From assembly GCA_017881265.1 (NCBI GenBank), contig JADGRA010000014.1:124001-188000 (forward strand): a DNA stretch of 64,000 nucleotides, given 5' to 3'. Positions within the stretch are counted from its first letter, which is position 1. Every line of letters begins with the position of its first letter. This document shows, in pieces, positions 54,333-62,048 of this stretch. A program made the translations under genes and the position numbers. This stretch comes from Myxococcaceae bacterium (GTDB taxonomy: Bacteria; Myxococcota; Myxococcia; Myxococcales; Myxococcaceae). The notes under the pieces were generated by a model, which was not told the DNA's origin, searched no databases, and saw nothing but the letters and a program-made list of their open reading frames with translations.

Positions 54333-55631
54333 GTGTCCCGCCGTCTGTGGTTGCCCGCGCTGCTGGTGCTGGTCGCCAACACCGCCGCAGCAGAGCCCCC
54401 CCGTCCCATCGTCCTGCGCGCCGCCCGGCTCTTCAGTGGGACCTCGGACGAGCTCCAGTCCGGCGGCGTCGCCCTTCTCATCGATGGCGGTGTCATCCGC
54501 GCGGTGGGCAAAGCGGTGGTGGTCCCGCCCGGGGCCGAGGTGATTGACCTCGGGGAGGCCACCTTGCTTCCGGGCTTCATGGACGCGCACACCCACCTGT
54601 CCTTCGAGGCGTCCGACAATTGGTACCGCGACCAGGTGGACGGTCTGATGCGCCACCCCGCGGAGCAGGCGCACTTCGCCGCGAGCTACGCGCGGCGCAC
54701 CGTCGAGGCCGGCTTCACCACGGTGCGAGATTTGGGCTCGCAGGACTTCATCGACGTGAGCCTCCGCAACGCCATTGCCCGGGGCATCGCCGTCGGTCCG
54801 CGGATGCTGGTGGCGGTGCATGCCTTGGGCGCCACCGGCGGCCATGCCGACCATGACCCCTTCCCCACCGACCGCGTCATCCCCCCGGGCATCCCCGAAG
54901 GCATCTGCAACGGCGCGGACGCCTGCCGGGCAGCGGTGCGCTACCAGGTGAAGGCCGGCGCGGACGTCATCAAGGTGGCGGCCTCGGGCGGCGTGCTGTC
55001 CCTGGCCGACGCGGTGGACAGCCCGCAACTCACCCTGGAGGAAATGACCGCCATCGTCGACGAGGCGCACCGGCTGGGGAGGAAGGTGGCCGCGCACTGC
55101 CATGGGGACACGGCCGGCAAGACGGCCATCGCCGCTGGGGTGGACTCCCTCGAGCACGGCAGCTTCCTCAAGCCGGACACCCTGGCGCAGATGAAGGCCA
55201 AGGGCGTCTACCTCATCCCGACGCTGATGGCAGGGGAGTGGACGGGCGGCAAGGCGGACAAGTTCCCGGCGGCCATTGCCGAGAAGGCCCGCGCCGCCCT
55301 GCAGGCGCGCTCGCAGATGTTTCGCGACGCACTCAAGGCTGGCGTGCGCATCGGCTTCGGCACCGACTCGGCCGTCAGCCCGCACGGCCTCAACGCCCGG
55401 GAGTTCGCGCTGATGGTGGGTCTCGGGATGACGCCGGCAGCAGCGTTGCGCGCTGCCACCAGCGTCGACGCCGCGCTGCTCGGGCTGTCGGGCAAACTCG
55501 GCACGCTCGAGGTGGGCAAGGCGGCCGATGTGGTGGCCGTGCCGGGCAATCCCCTCACCGACATCCGCGTCACCGAGCGCGTCCTCTTCGTCATGAAGGA
55601 TGGCGCGGTGGTGAAGCGCCCCGCCTACTGA
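54333..55631 (+). CDS. Exported amidohydrolase (imidazolonepropionase/Xaa-Pro dipeptidase-like)
   Basis: A 432-residue metal-dependent hydrolase with a signal peptide (RRLWLPALLVLVANTAAAE). Metal-binding and barrel motifs: GFMDAHTHLSF (HxH), the metal-bridging Lys region AGADVIKVAASGG, VAAHCHGDTAG (His), SLEHGSFL (His) and IGFGTDSAVSPHG (Asp). These are features of subtype-I amidohydrolases, such as prolidase-like and imidazolonepropionase relatives that act on peptides or cyclic amides. GTG at 54333 is preferred because GGAGG lies 9 bases upstream; a TTG at 54324 lies directly after that box. Substrate is unknown. It ends just before the ppgK-like gene on the other strand. Confidence 0.9.
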   Translation: MSRRLWLPALLVLVANTAAAEPPRPIVLRAARLFSGTSDELQSGGVALLIDGGVIRAVGKAVVVPPGAEVIDLGEATLLPGFMDAHTHLSFEASDNWYRDQVDGLMRHPAEQAHFAASYARRTVEAGFTTVRDLGSQDFIDVSLRNAIARGIAVGPRMLVAVHALGATGGHADHDPFPTDRVIPPGIPEGICNGADACRAAVRYQVKAGADVIKVAASGGVLSLADAVDSPQLTLEEMTAIVDEAHRLGRKVAAHCHGDTAGKTAIAAGVDSLEHGSFLKPDTLAQMKAKGVYLIPTLMAGEWTGGKADKFPAAIAEKARAALQARSQMFRDALKAGVRIGFGTDSAVSPHGLNAREFALMVGLGMTPAAALRAATSVDAALLGLSGKLGTLEVGKAADVVAVPGNPLTDIRVTERVLFVMKDGAVVKRPAY

Positions 55632-55641
55632 GGCGCCTTCG

Positions 55642-56367
55642 CTAGGAGGCGACCTGCTCCCAAAGGGCGATGCCGCCCAGAAGGCCCGCGTTGTTGGAGA
55701 CAATCTTCACGTGGGGCGGCAGCTGCACGGTGATGTGCTTGGCGTTGCCGCCGCCGAGGTAGAGGAAGCGCGGGTTGAAGATGGGCTCCACTTGCGCCAC
55801 CACCTTCGCCACCCGGCGGTTCCACTTCTTCTTTCCCACCCGCTCGAGGGCACCCTTGCCGATGTACTCCTCGTACGTCTTGTCCCCCTTGAAGGGATGG
55901 TGGGCGAGCTCGATGTTGGGCACGTAGCGGCCGTCGATGAAGAGGGCGCACCCCATGCCCGTGCCGAACGTCAGCGCCATCTCGACGCCCTTGCCCCGGA
56001 CAACGCCATAGCCCTGGACGCCGGCGTCGTTGATGACGCGGGTCGGCCGCCGCAGCAGCCGGGTCAGGGTGCGAGCCATCGGAAAATCCAGCCATTGGGG
56101 GTGCAGGTTGTGCGCGGTGTGGGTGACGCCGTCGATGCACACGCCGGGAAAGCCGACGGAGACCCGCTCGAAAGCCCCCAGCGGTAGCACCAGCTTCTGC
56201 AGGGCCCGCAGGACGGCCTGGGGGGTGGCGGGACGGGGCGTCTCCACCCGCACCCGTTCGGTGAGCGGCTTTCCCTTAGAATCCACAATCAGGGCCTTGA
56301 GGCCCGTCCCGCCGATGTCGATGCAGAGCGTCCGGGGAACGGCCACGTCCGTCGCAGGAGGGTCCAT
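55642..56367 (-). CDS. ppgK: ROK-like sugar kinase, polyphosphate glucokinase type
   Basis: A 241-residue kinase using ATP or polyphosphate to phosphorylate glucose. Motifs: the N-terminal phosphate-binding [50 protein letters not shown] (Asp acting as base), [20 protein letters not shown] and the C-terminal LGGGNAKHI. The FPGVCIDG-type segment and the small size fit the polyphosphate glucokinase branch; the phosphate donor cannot be decided from sequence. ATG at 56365-56367 used; an open frame further upstream lacks similarity. It is divergent from the kinase gene (129 bases). Confidence 0.85.
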   Translation of the reverse strand: MDPPATDVAVPRTLCIDIGGTGLKALIVDSKGKPLTERVRVETPRPATPQAVLRALQKLVLPLGAFERVSVGFPGVCIDGVTHTAHNLHPQWLDFPMARTLTRLLRRPTRVINDAGVQGYGVVRGKGVEMALTFGTGMGCALFIDGRYVPNIELAHHPFKGDKTYEEYIGKGALERVGKKKWNRRVAKVVAQVEPIFNPRFLYLGGGNAKHITVQLPPHVKIVSNNAGLLGGIALWEQVAS

Positions 56368-56496
56368 GGAGGGCCATCCTCGGCATGGTCCGCCCGGCAG
56401 AGGCAAGCACTTCCGCCCAGGAGGCGCCCTCGGACCCACCCGTTTGACCCCCCTGCCAGCGACTCCCTAGGCTCTAGGCCTTTCTCCCCTTTCCGC

Positions 56497-57606
56497 ATGC
56501 CGCCCAAAGTCATCGGCCCATACCGAGTCTTGGAGACGCTCGGCAGTGGCGGTGCGGGCACCGTCTACCGAGCGCTCGACCGTCGCACCGGCGAGCCCGT
56601 CGCCCTGAAGCTGCTTTCCACCGGACCGGCCCTCGACCCGCGCGCCGCACGCCGGCTGGCGCGCGAATTCGAGACGCTGTCGGAACTCTCCCACCCCAAC
56701 GTCGTGAAAGTCTTCGACACCGGCGTCCACCATGGCTACCCGTACCTGGCTATGGAACTGGTGGACGGCCTCACGCTTCGCAACTACCTGGACCTCGACG
56801 CTCCCGGCCCGAAGCGCCCGCGGCCCGTCAGCCCACGGGTCGCCGACGTCCCCTGGCAGGACAGCGACACCGGGGAGTGGAGCGGACCCCGCACCTTCAC
56901 CCTCAGCCAGCTCGGCGAGGAGCCCCCCAGCGACGATGCGGCCTTCGGGACGGGGCCGGACAGCCTGCGGGCCCTGGCCGATGCCGTCGACGAGCCGGAC
57001 ACCAACGAGTCGCGCGACGTGTCCCTCCCCTACGCACTCGAGCCCACCGGCGAGCTCCCCACGTTGCCGGCCATCGCGCCGGTAGACACGGCGTTCCTCA
57101 ACGGACCGGAGCGCACGGCGCGGCTGCGCGACGCAATGCTGCAGCTGTGTGACGCGCTCAGCTACGTCCACGGCCATGGCCTCATCCACCGGGACCTCAA
57201 GCCAAGCAACGTGATGGTGGATGGCGACAAGGTGGTGCGCCTCATGGACTTCGGCCTGGCCAAGTTTCTCGCCGAGGACGGGGCGGTCACCGCCGGCGGG
57301 CGCCTGGTGGGCACCTTCCGCTACATGGCGCCGGAGCAGATTCTCGGGGAGTCGGTCGACCCGCGGGCGGACCTCTACAGCCTCGGCGTCATCCTCTATG
57401 AGTTGCTGACCGGCCGACCGCCCTTCGACGCCCGCACGCCCCCGGAGCTGTGGCGGAAGGTGCTGGAAACCGAGGCGCCGCTGGTGGCGGCTCTCAACCC
57501 AGGGAGCGACCCCCTGTTGGCACGCATCGCCCAGCGCCTCATTCGCAAGGAGCCCGCCGAGCGCTTCCAGACGGCCGAGGAAGTCCACGAGGCGCTCTCG
57601 GAATGA
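56497..57606 (+). CDS. Ser/Thr protein kinase (Hanks type) with a long insert in the catalytic domain
   Basis: A 369-residue cytoplasmic kinase with all key residues: Gly-loop GSGGAGTVY (16-24), K38 in [13 protein letters not shown] (D233, K235, N238), DFG (D251) and MAPEQ. Between the hinge (residues ~85-100) and helix E there is an insert of about 95 residues (to ~205), rich in Pro, Asp and Thr, containing for example [17 protein letters not shown]; a standard kinase needs about 20 residues there. No transmembrane segment or sensor domain follows the kinase. The stop overlaps the start of an RluA-type gene (ATGA). Myxobacteria encode many such kinases; targets are unknown. Confidence 0.92.
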   Translation: MPPKVIGPYRVLETLGSGGAGTVYRALDRRTGEPVALKLLSTGPALDPRAARRLAREFETLSELSHPNVVKVFDTGVHHGYPYLAMELVDGLTLRNYLDLDAPGPKRPRPVSPRVADVPWQDSDTGEWSGPRTFTLSQLGEEPPSDDAAFGTGPDSLRALADAVDEPDTNESRDVSLPYALEPTGELPTLPAIAPVDTAFLNGPERTARLRDAMLQLCDALSYVHGHGLIHRDLKPSNVMVDGDKVVRLMDFGLAKFLAEDGAVTAGGRLVGTFRYMAPEQILGESVDPRADLYSLGVILYELLTGRPPFDARTPPELWRKVLETEAPLVAALNPGSDPLLARIAQRLIRKEPAERFQTAEEVHEALSE

Positions 57607-58523
57607 CGCGGACGGTGCACCTGCCGCCCGAGGCAGATGGACGCCGACTCGACGTGGTGGTGGCCGAAGTGCTCGGGCTGTCCCGGGCCCGGGTGAAATC
57701 CCTCTTCGAGACGGGCGCGGTGCGCGTCGACGGCCGCCGTCCCAGCAAGGGGGACCGGGCGACGGGCGGCGCCCGGCTGGAGGTGGAACTGGCCGAGGAG
57801 GCGCCGCCCCTGGTGCCAGAGCCGGGACTGGCGCTTCACCTCCTGTATGAAGACACCTGGCTGCTCGCGGTGGACAAGCCGGCGGGGGTGCCCTCCCACC
57901 CGCTGAAGCTCGGGGAGACGGGGACGGTGGCCAATGCCCTGGTGGCGCGTTTTCCGGAGGTCGCCCTGGCCGCCGAGGAAGTCCGCGAGGGAGGGCTGGT
58001 CCACCGCCTCGACATCGACACCTCCGGCGTGCTGCTCGCCGCGCGGGACCGCCACAGCTGGGAGACGGTCCGGGGCCTGTTCCGCGACCGCGCGGTGGAC
58101 AAGCGCTACTGGGCGCTGGTGTCGGGGCCCATCGGCGACGTGGGGACCATCGACTTGCCGCTGCGCCACAAGGGCGAGACCCGGGTGGAGCCGGCAGTGG
58201 ACGGCGGCGAGGAAGGCCGCGAGGCCCTCAGCGAATTCCACGTCCTACAGCGCTCCGGGGAGCTCGCCCTGGTGGAGGTGCGCATCCTGACGGGCGTCCT
58301 GCACCAGGTGCGCGCCCACCTGGCCGCCATCGGCGCCCCGGTGGTGGGCGACGCCCTCTACGGCGGCCGCACCTTCCCGGGGCTCCCGCGCTTCTTCCTG
58401 CACGCGCGCTCCTTGGGGCTGGTGCACCCGGCGACCGCGGTGCGCCTGCAGCTGCAAAGCCCGCTGCCCGCGGAGCTGAGCCGCACCCTCGCCGCGGCCG
58501 ACATTCGCCCGCCGGCCGGGTGA
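57603..58523 (+). CDS. RluA-family pseudouridine synthase
   Basis: Converts uridine to pseudouridine in rRNA or tRNA. The 306-residue protein has an N-terminal S4 RNA-binding domain ([23 protein letters not shown], then [19 protein letters not shown]), followed by the catalytic domain with [11 protein letters not shown], the conserved Asp motif [26 protein letters not shown] and [32 protein letters not shown]. RluC/RluD-type target positions cannot be separated without alignment. The ATG at 57603 overlaps the kinase stop, so it is translated in coupling with a Ser/Thr kinase, an odd pairing. Confidence 0.94.
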   Translation: MTRTVHLPPEADGRRLDVVVAEVLGLSRARVKSLFETGAVRVDGRRPSKGDRATGGARLEVELAEEAPPLVPEPGLALHLLYEDTWLLAVDKPAGVPSHPLKLGETGTVANALVARFPEVALAAEEVREGGLVHRLDIDTSGVLLAARDRHSWETVRGLFRDRAVDKRYWALVSGPIGDVGTIDLPLRHKGETRVEPAVDGGEEGREALSEFHVLQRSGELALVEVRILTGVLHQVRAHLAAIGAPVVGDALYGGRTFPGLPRFFLHARSLGLVHPATAVRLQLQSPLPAELSRTLAAADIRPPAG

Positions 58524-58578
58524 CGGGCCCTCTAGGCGACCGCGGAGGAAGGGACGGCCCGGAAGCCCGCCGTGTGCT

Positions 58579-59220
58579 TCAGGGCTGCACGGAGACGACG
58601 CCGCGCTGGGCCATGGCGTCGATGATGATTTTCGCCCAGCCGGCCATCTCCTGGTTGAGGGAGGTCGGGTTGGTGGTCTGCGTCGTCCCGGACCACACCA
58701 TCTCCAGCTTGGCCGCGTCGAAAACGTCCGTCTCCACCGTCACGACGGTGGTGGTGGTGGCCATGGGCGGGACGTAGTCATAGCCCCAGGCCGAGCCGTA
58801 GTAGCCGTAGAAGCCTCCGTAGTAGACGGGGGCGGCCGTCGCGTAGACATAGCCTTGGGTGTAGCTGACGTTGGTGTTGGTGCCGAGGAAGCGCGTCGCC
58901 AGCACGGCGTCCGCCCCGGATTGACGGATGGCAGCCTCGAGCTTGTCGTTGGGCACCTGGCCGTCCTGCGGAATCAGCGTGTAGCTGGAGATGGCCGTCA
59001 CCCCGCGCGCGAAGAGTTGGTAGGAGAAGGCGTCCTCGAATGTCCGGCGCCGGCCTCCGTCGCGCGTGACGGCGATGACGAGCACCTTGTGGAAGCCGGT
59101 GGGGATGTAGCCCGGCAGCTGCCAGGCACTCACCAGCTTCGTGCTCGGCCCCGACGCGCAGGAGGTGAAGAGGCCGCAGAAGAGGGCGGCGGCCATGAGG
59201 GACGTGCGGTACAGGCGCAT
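58579..59220 (-). CDS. Lipoprotein of unknown function (DUF4136-like)
   Basis: A 213-residue lipoprotein with signal MRLYRTSLMAAALFCGLF and a Cys in FTSC that would be acylated (the lipobox is not textbook). The mature part resembles DUF4136-type domains: LVSAWQLPGYIPTGFHKVLVIAV at the start, SGADAVLATRFLGTNTNV in the middle, and AGWAKIIIDAMAQRG at the end. A Gly/Tyr-rich segment (VYYGGFYGYYGSAWGYDY) lies centrally. GGGAGA is 9 bases before the ATG at 59218-59220. Next to a GspG-like gene on the same strand (82 bases). The function is unknown. Confidence 0.8.
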   Translation of the reverse strand: MRLYRTSLMAAALFCGLFTSCASGPSTKLVSAWQLPGYIPTGFHKVLVIAVTRDGGRRRTFEDAFSYQLFARGVTAISSYTLIPQDGQVPNDKLEAAIRQSGADAVLATRFLGTNTNVSYTQGYVYATAAPVYYGGFYGYYGSAWGYDYVPPMATTTTVVTVETDVFDAAKLEMVWSGTTQTTNPTSLNQEMAGWAKIIIDAMAQRGVVSVQP

Positions 59221-59302
59221 GAAGGGTTCTCCCTTGGGGGGGGACGGCAAGCAGGTGCGGCGCACCGTAGCACCGCCGGAGGCCGTGCCAGCCACCCCTT
59301 TT

Positions 59303-59737
59303 TTACCGCGCCGGCGCTGCCTCGCCGCCACCCTTGCCCGTCGCCGGCGGAAACTGCACCGACACGTCTGCATCCGGCCCGGTGCCCCCGGGCACACCGT
59401 CGCGTCCCAGCGTCCAGATGCGCGCCGAGCCACCGTCGCTTTCATACTGGTAGGGGCGGCCCCAGCCGTCGTTGCCCACCCGGGCCACATATTTGGGGGC
59501 AAGCCGTCCGAGGCCGTCCGTCGTGGAGGGGAAATGCCCGGTGTCCATGCGGTACAGCTTCGCGGCGTTGAGCAGATTGCGCAGCCGGTAGGGTTCCAGC
59601 AACTCCGGCGGCTGCGCCAGCGTCCGGTACAACACCCAGCAGCCGCCGAAACTGGCCAGCACCACGGCCACCGCGAAGAGACGGGCCCGCACCCTGCGCT
59701 GGTGTGCTGCCTGGGCCCGCTCCTCGGGTGCACCCAT
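59303..59737 (-). CDS. GspG-like protein (type II secretion pseudopilin domain) lacking a prepilin site
   Basis: A 144-residue protein with one N-terminal membrane helix (ARLFAVAVVLASFGGCWVLY) and the C-terminal GspG-like domain: NDGWGRPYQYES, IWTLGRDGVPGGTGPDADV. In GspG this region holds the calcium-binding loop and ends similarly (DPWGNPYQY, LGADGxxGG). Unlike true pseudopilins it has no Gly/Phe-Glu cleavage motif before the helix, so it is probably anchored and not processed by prepilin peptidase. No other secretion gene is nearby. ATG at 59735-59737 is used. It is divergent from dinB. Confidence 0.8.
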   Translation of the reverse strand: MGAPEERAQAAHQRRVRARLFAVAVVLASFGGCWVLYRTLAQPPELLEPYRLRNLLNAAKLYRMDTGHFPSTTDGLGRLAPKYVARVGNDGWGRPYQYESDGGSARIWTLGRDGVPGGTGPDADVSVQFPPATGKGGGEAAPAR

Positions 59738-59845
59738 GTCTTGCCACCCCCAAAAGGCCAGCAGTCTTGCTCGCCTTGTCCCAGCAGCGCCACGGGCGGC
59801 GCCCCGAGGGCAGCCCGGGCCGCTACACTGCCCTTCTAGGCCCCC

Positions 59846-61075
59846 ATGGACAGCCCGCGCGCCATCCTCCATTTGGACATGGACGCTTTCTACGCCTCGG
59901 TGGAGCAGCGGGATGACCCGGCGCTGCGTGGCCGCCCTGTCATCGTCGGCGGTCACCCCAAGCGCGGGGTGGTGCTTGCTGCCAGCTACCAGGTGCGGCC
60001 CTTTGGCGTGCGGAGCGCCATGCCGATGGCGCGGGCGCTTCGTCTGGCGCCGGACGCGGTGGTGGTACCGCCCCGTTTCACGGCCTACGCGGAGGCCAGC
60101 GAACAGGTGTTCGCCATCTTCGAGCGCTACACCCCGCTGGTGGAGCCGCTCTCTCTGGACGAGGCCTTCCTCGACGTCAGTGGCTCGCGCAGCCTCTTCG
60201 GCCTGCCTGGAGCCCTTGCCAGCCGCATCCGCGCGGAGGTGGCGCGCGAGGTGGGGCTGCCCTGTTCTGCCGGCATCGCGGCGGTGAAATTCGTCGCCAA
60301 GGTGGCCAGCGACCTCGCCAAGCCGGATGGCCAGCGCGAGGTGCCGGTGGCCGAAACGCAAGCCTTCCTGGCACCCTTGCCGGTGGCCCGACTGTGGGGC
60401 GTCGGGCCGAAGCTGGAGGCCACGCTGTTCGCCCTGGGCCTGCGGACGGTGGGGGACGTCGCCCGGGCCAGCCCCGAATTCCTCTTCGAGCAGCTCGGCG
60501 ACATGGGCCGGCACCTCGCCGCCCTGGCCCGCGGCGAGGACGACCGGCCGGTGGTGCCAGACCGCCAGGCGAAAAGCATCGGCGCCGAGGACACCTTCGC
60601 CGAGGACACGGCGTCGCCCGAGGTGCTGCAGCGGGCCCTCCACGCCCAGGCGCTGCGCGTCGGACGGCGGCTGCGGCGCGCCGGGCTGAGGGCCCGCACC
60701 GTGCAGCTGAAGGTGAAGCTTTCCGACTTCACCCTCTTCACCCGGCGGCGGACGCTCGAGTCGGCCACCGACGACGGGCAGCGGCTGTACCGCGAGGCGG
60801 TCAAGCTCCTCGTCCGCCTCCGCCTCTCCTCCGCGGTGCGACTCACCGGCGTCTCCGCCCAGGAACTCGTTGGCGACCGGTCCCAGCTGGGCTTGTTCGC
60901 CGAGCCGGAGGCACGCACCGACAGACTCAACGCGGCACTCGACGCCATCGCCGCCCGCTATGGCCAGGGCGCCGTGACGCCAGCAGACGTCGCCAGCCTC
61001 GAGGCGGACACCGAGGAGGACGAGGCGCGCCGGCGCGTGGGGGGCGCGCGCTTCGACGTCCCCCCGGACCGCTAA
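59846..61075 (+). CDS. dinB: DNA polymerase IV (Y family)
   Basis: Translesion polymerase that can copy past damaged bases with low fidelity. The 409-residue protein has ILHLDMDAFYASVEQ (metal Asp), AASYQVRPFGVRSAMP, LSLDEAFLDVSGS (catalytic D and E) and the helix-hairpin-helix region LPVARLWGVGPKLEATL. The little-finger domain covers about 240-350, then a beta-clamp motif QLGLF near residue 350, followed by a 50-residue tail that lacks the usual short ending. ATG at 59846 is read. The arylamine N-acetyltransferase gene converges 5 bases past the stop. SOS control cannot be judged since no LexA box is evident. Confidence 0.96.
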   Translation: MDSPRAILHLDMDAFYASVEQRDDPALRGRPVIVGGHPKRGVVLAASYQVRPFGVRSAMPMARALRLAPDAVVVPPRFTAYAEASEQVFAIFERYTPLVEPLSLDEAFLDVSGSRSLFGLPGALASRIRAEVAREVGLPCSAGIAAVKFVAKVASDLAKPDGQREVPVAETQAFLAPLPVARLWGVGPKLEATLFALGLRTVGDVARASPEFLFEQLGDMGRHLAALARGEDDRPVVPDRQAKSIGAEDTFAEDTASPEVLQRALHAQALRVGRRLRRAGLRARTVQLKVKLSDFTLFTRRRTLESATDDGQRLYREAVKLLVRLRLSSAVRLTGVSAQELVGDRSQLGLFAEPEARTDRLNAALDAIAARYGQGAVTPADVASLEADTEEDEARRRVGGARFDVPPDR

Positions 61076-61080
61076 GCCCT

Positions 61081-61938
61081 TCAGGCGGCGAGCGTCTGGG
61101 CGGTCGGCCCGAGCGGACCGCGCACGCCGTACAGCCGGCGCAGCCGACGCTCGAGTTCCCCTGCGCCGAGGCGCAGCCGGTGAATGCGCCCACGCCGCGT
61201 CTCGATGGCGTTCCTGTCGGTCAGCGTCAACCGGCCCCACGGGCGCGCCAGCGTGAAGACGGCATGCCCAGTGAAGGGCGACGCGGCGGACGTCTGGTGC
61301 CAGGCATTCATCCCGGCGAAGGACTGCAGGGAGCGCGGCTCCTGCGAGACGCGGAAGAGCGAGCGCCAGTGCTCCCGGACGGCGTGCTCCAGCACCAACT
61401 CGTCAGCCTTCTCTGCCTGGACGAGACGGTACCTTCCACTGACGTCGGACTGCACCACGGTGGACAGCGGCATCGGCGCCCGGAAGGCGTCTCCAAAGCC
61501 GACGTCCACCAGGTACGTCTGGTCCAGCGTCACGGCCAGCGTCAGGTGGTCATATTCGGGTCCCCATATCCGCTCGTGCTTGCGCCACACGCGGGCGGAC
61601 AGAAGCGACACCTGGAACCCCATGGCTGACAGGGCCGCGGCAAACAGCGCATTCAACTCGTAACAGAAGCCGCCCCGGCGCAACTCCACCACCTTGGACC
61701 AGGCCCGGTGCACGTCCAGGGGGACGGGCCTTCCCCAGAAGATGTCGAGATTCTCAAACGGCACCCGCAACAGGTGCCGCCGCTGCAGCCGGGTGAGAAA
61801 CGGCAGCGAGGGACGCTCCGCGCGCGCCAGCCCGAGGCGCTGGAGGTAGGCGGCTAGCTCGGCAGGGCGCAGCTCGACACCCAGGGGGGGGGCGAAAAAA
61901 ACGGCACCAACGGAATGGTTTGGAACGGGCGACGGCAT
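61081..61938 (-). CDS. Arylamine N-acetyltransferase
   Basis: Acetyl-CoA-dependent enzyme acetylating arylamines and hydrazines. The catalytic triad is C92 in RRGGFCYELN, H131 in YDHLTL and D145 in VDVGFGD. Other blocks: LRRVPFENLDIFWGR-like LLRVPFENLDIFWG and the domain II-III strands. At 285 residues it fits the family. ATG at 61936-61938 is chosen; the codons after it include a run of seven T and a run of eight C in the coding strand (61894-61900 and 61884-61891), which could allow slippage. It lies 110 bases after pcnB, with an inverted repeat between. Confidence 0.93.
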   Translation of the reverse strand: MPSPVPNHSVGAVFFAPPLGVELRPAELAAYLQRLGLARAERPSLPFLTRLQRRHLLRVPFENLDIFWGRPVPLDVHRAWSKVVELRRGGFCYELNALFAAALSAMGFQVSLLSARVWRKHERIWGPEYDHLTLAVTLDQTYLVDVGFGDAFRAPMPLSTVVQSDVSGRYRLVQAEKADELVLEHAVREHWRSLFRVSQEPRSLQSFAGMNAWHQTSAASPFTGHAVFTLARPWGRLTLTDRNAIETRRGRIHRLRLGAGELERRLRRLYGVRGPLGPTAQTLAA

Positions 61939-61982
61939 GGACTGGGGGGGACGGAGGACCGGCTTCCAGCGTCCATTGGATG

Positions 61983-62013
61983 TTGACCGCGGGCGAAAGT
62001 TGCGGGCGGTCAA
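61983..62013. repeat. 8-bp inverted repeat between pcnB and the NAT gene
   Basis: TTGACCGC (61983-61990) and GCGGTCAA (62006-62013) are perfect arms with a 15-base spacer, 45 bases upstream of the NAT start and 35 bases past the pcnB stop in the minus direction. It could be an operator for a dimeric repressor or a hairpin at the pcnB transcript end. Confidence 0.45.
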
Positions 62014-62048
62014 GGAAAACACAGGTTCTCGGTGGTTTGTTAGAAAAT

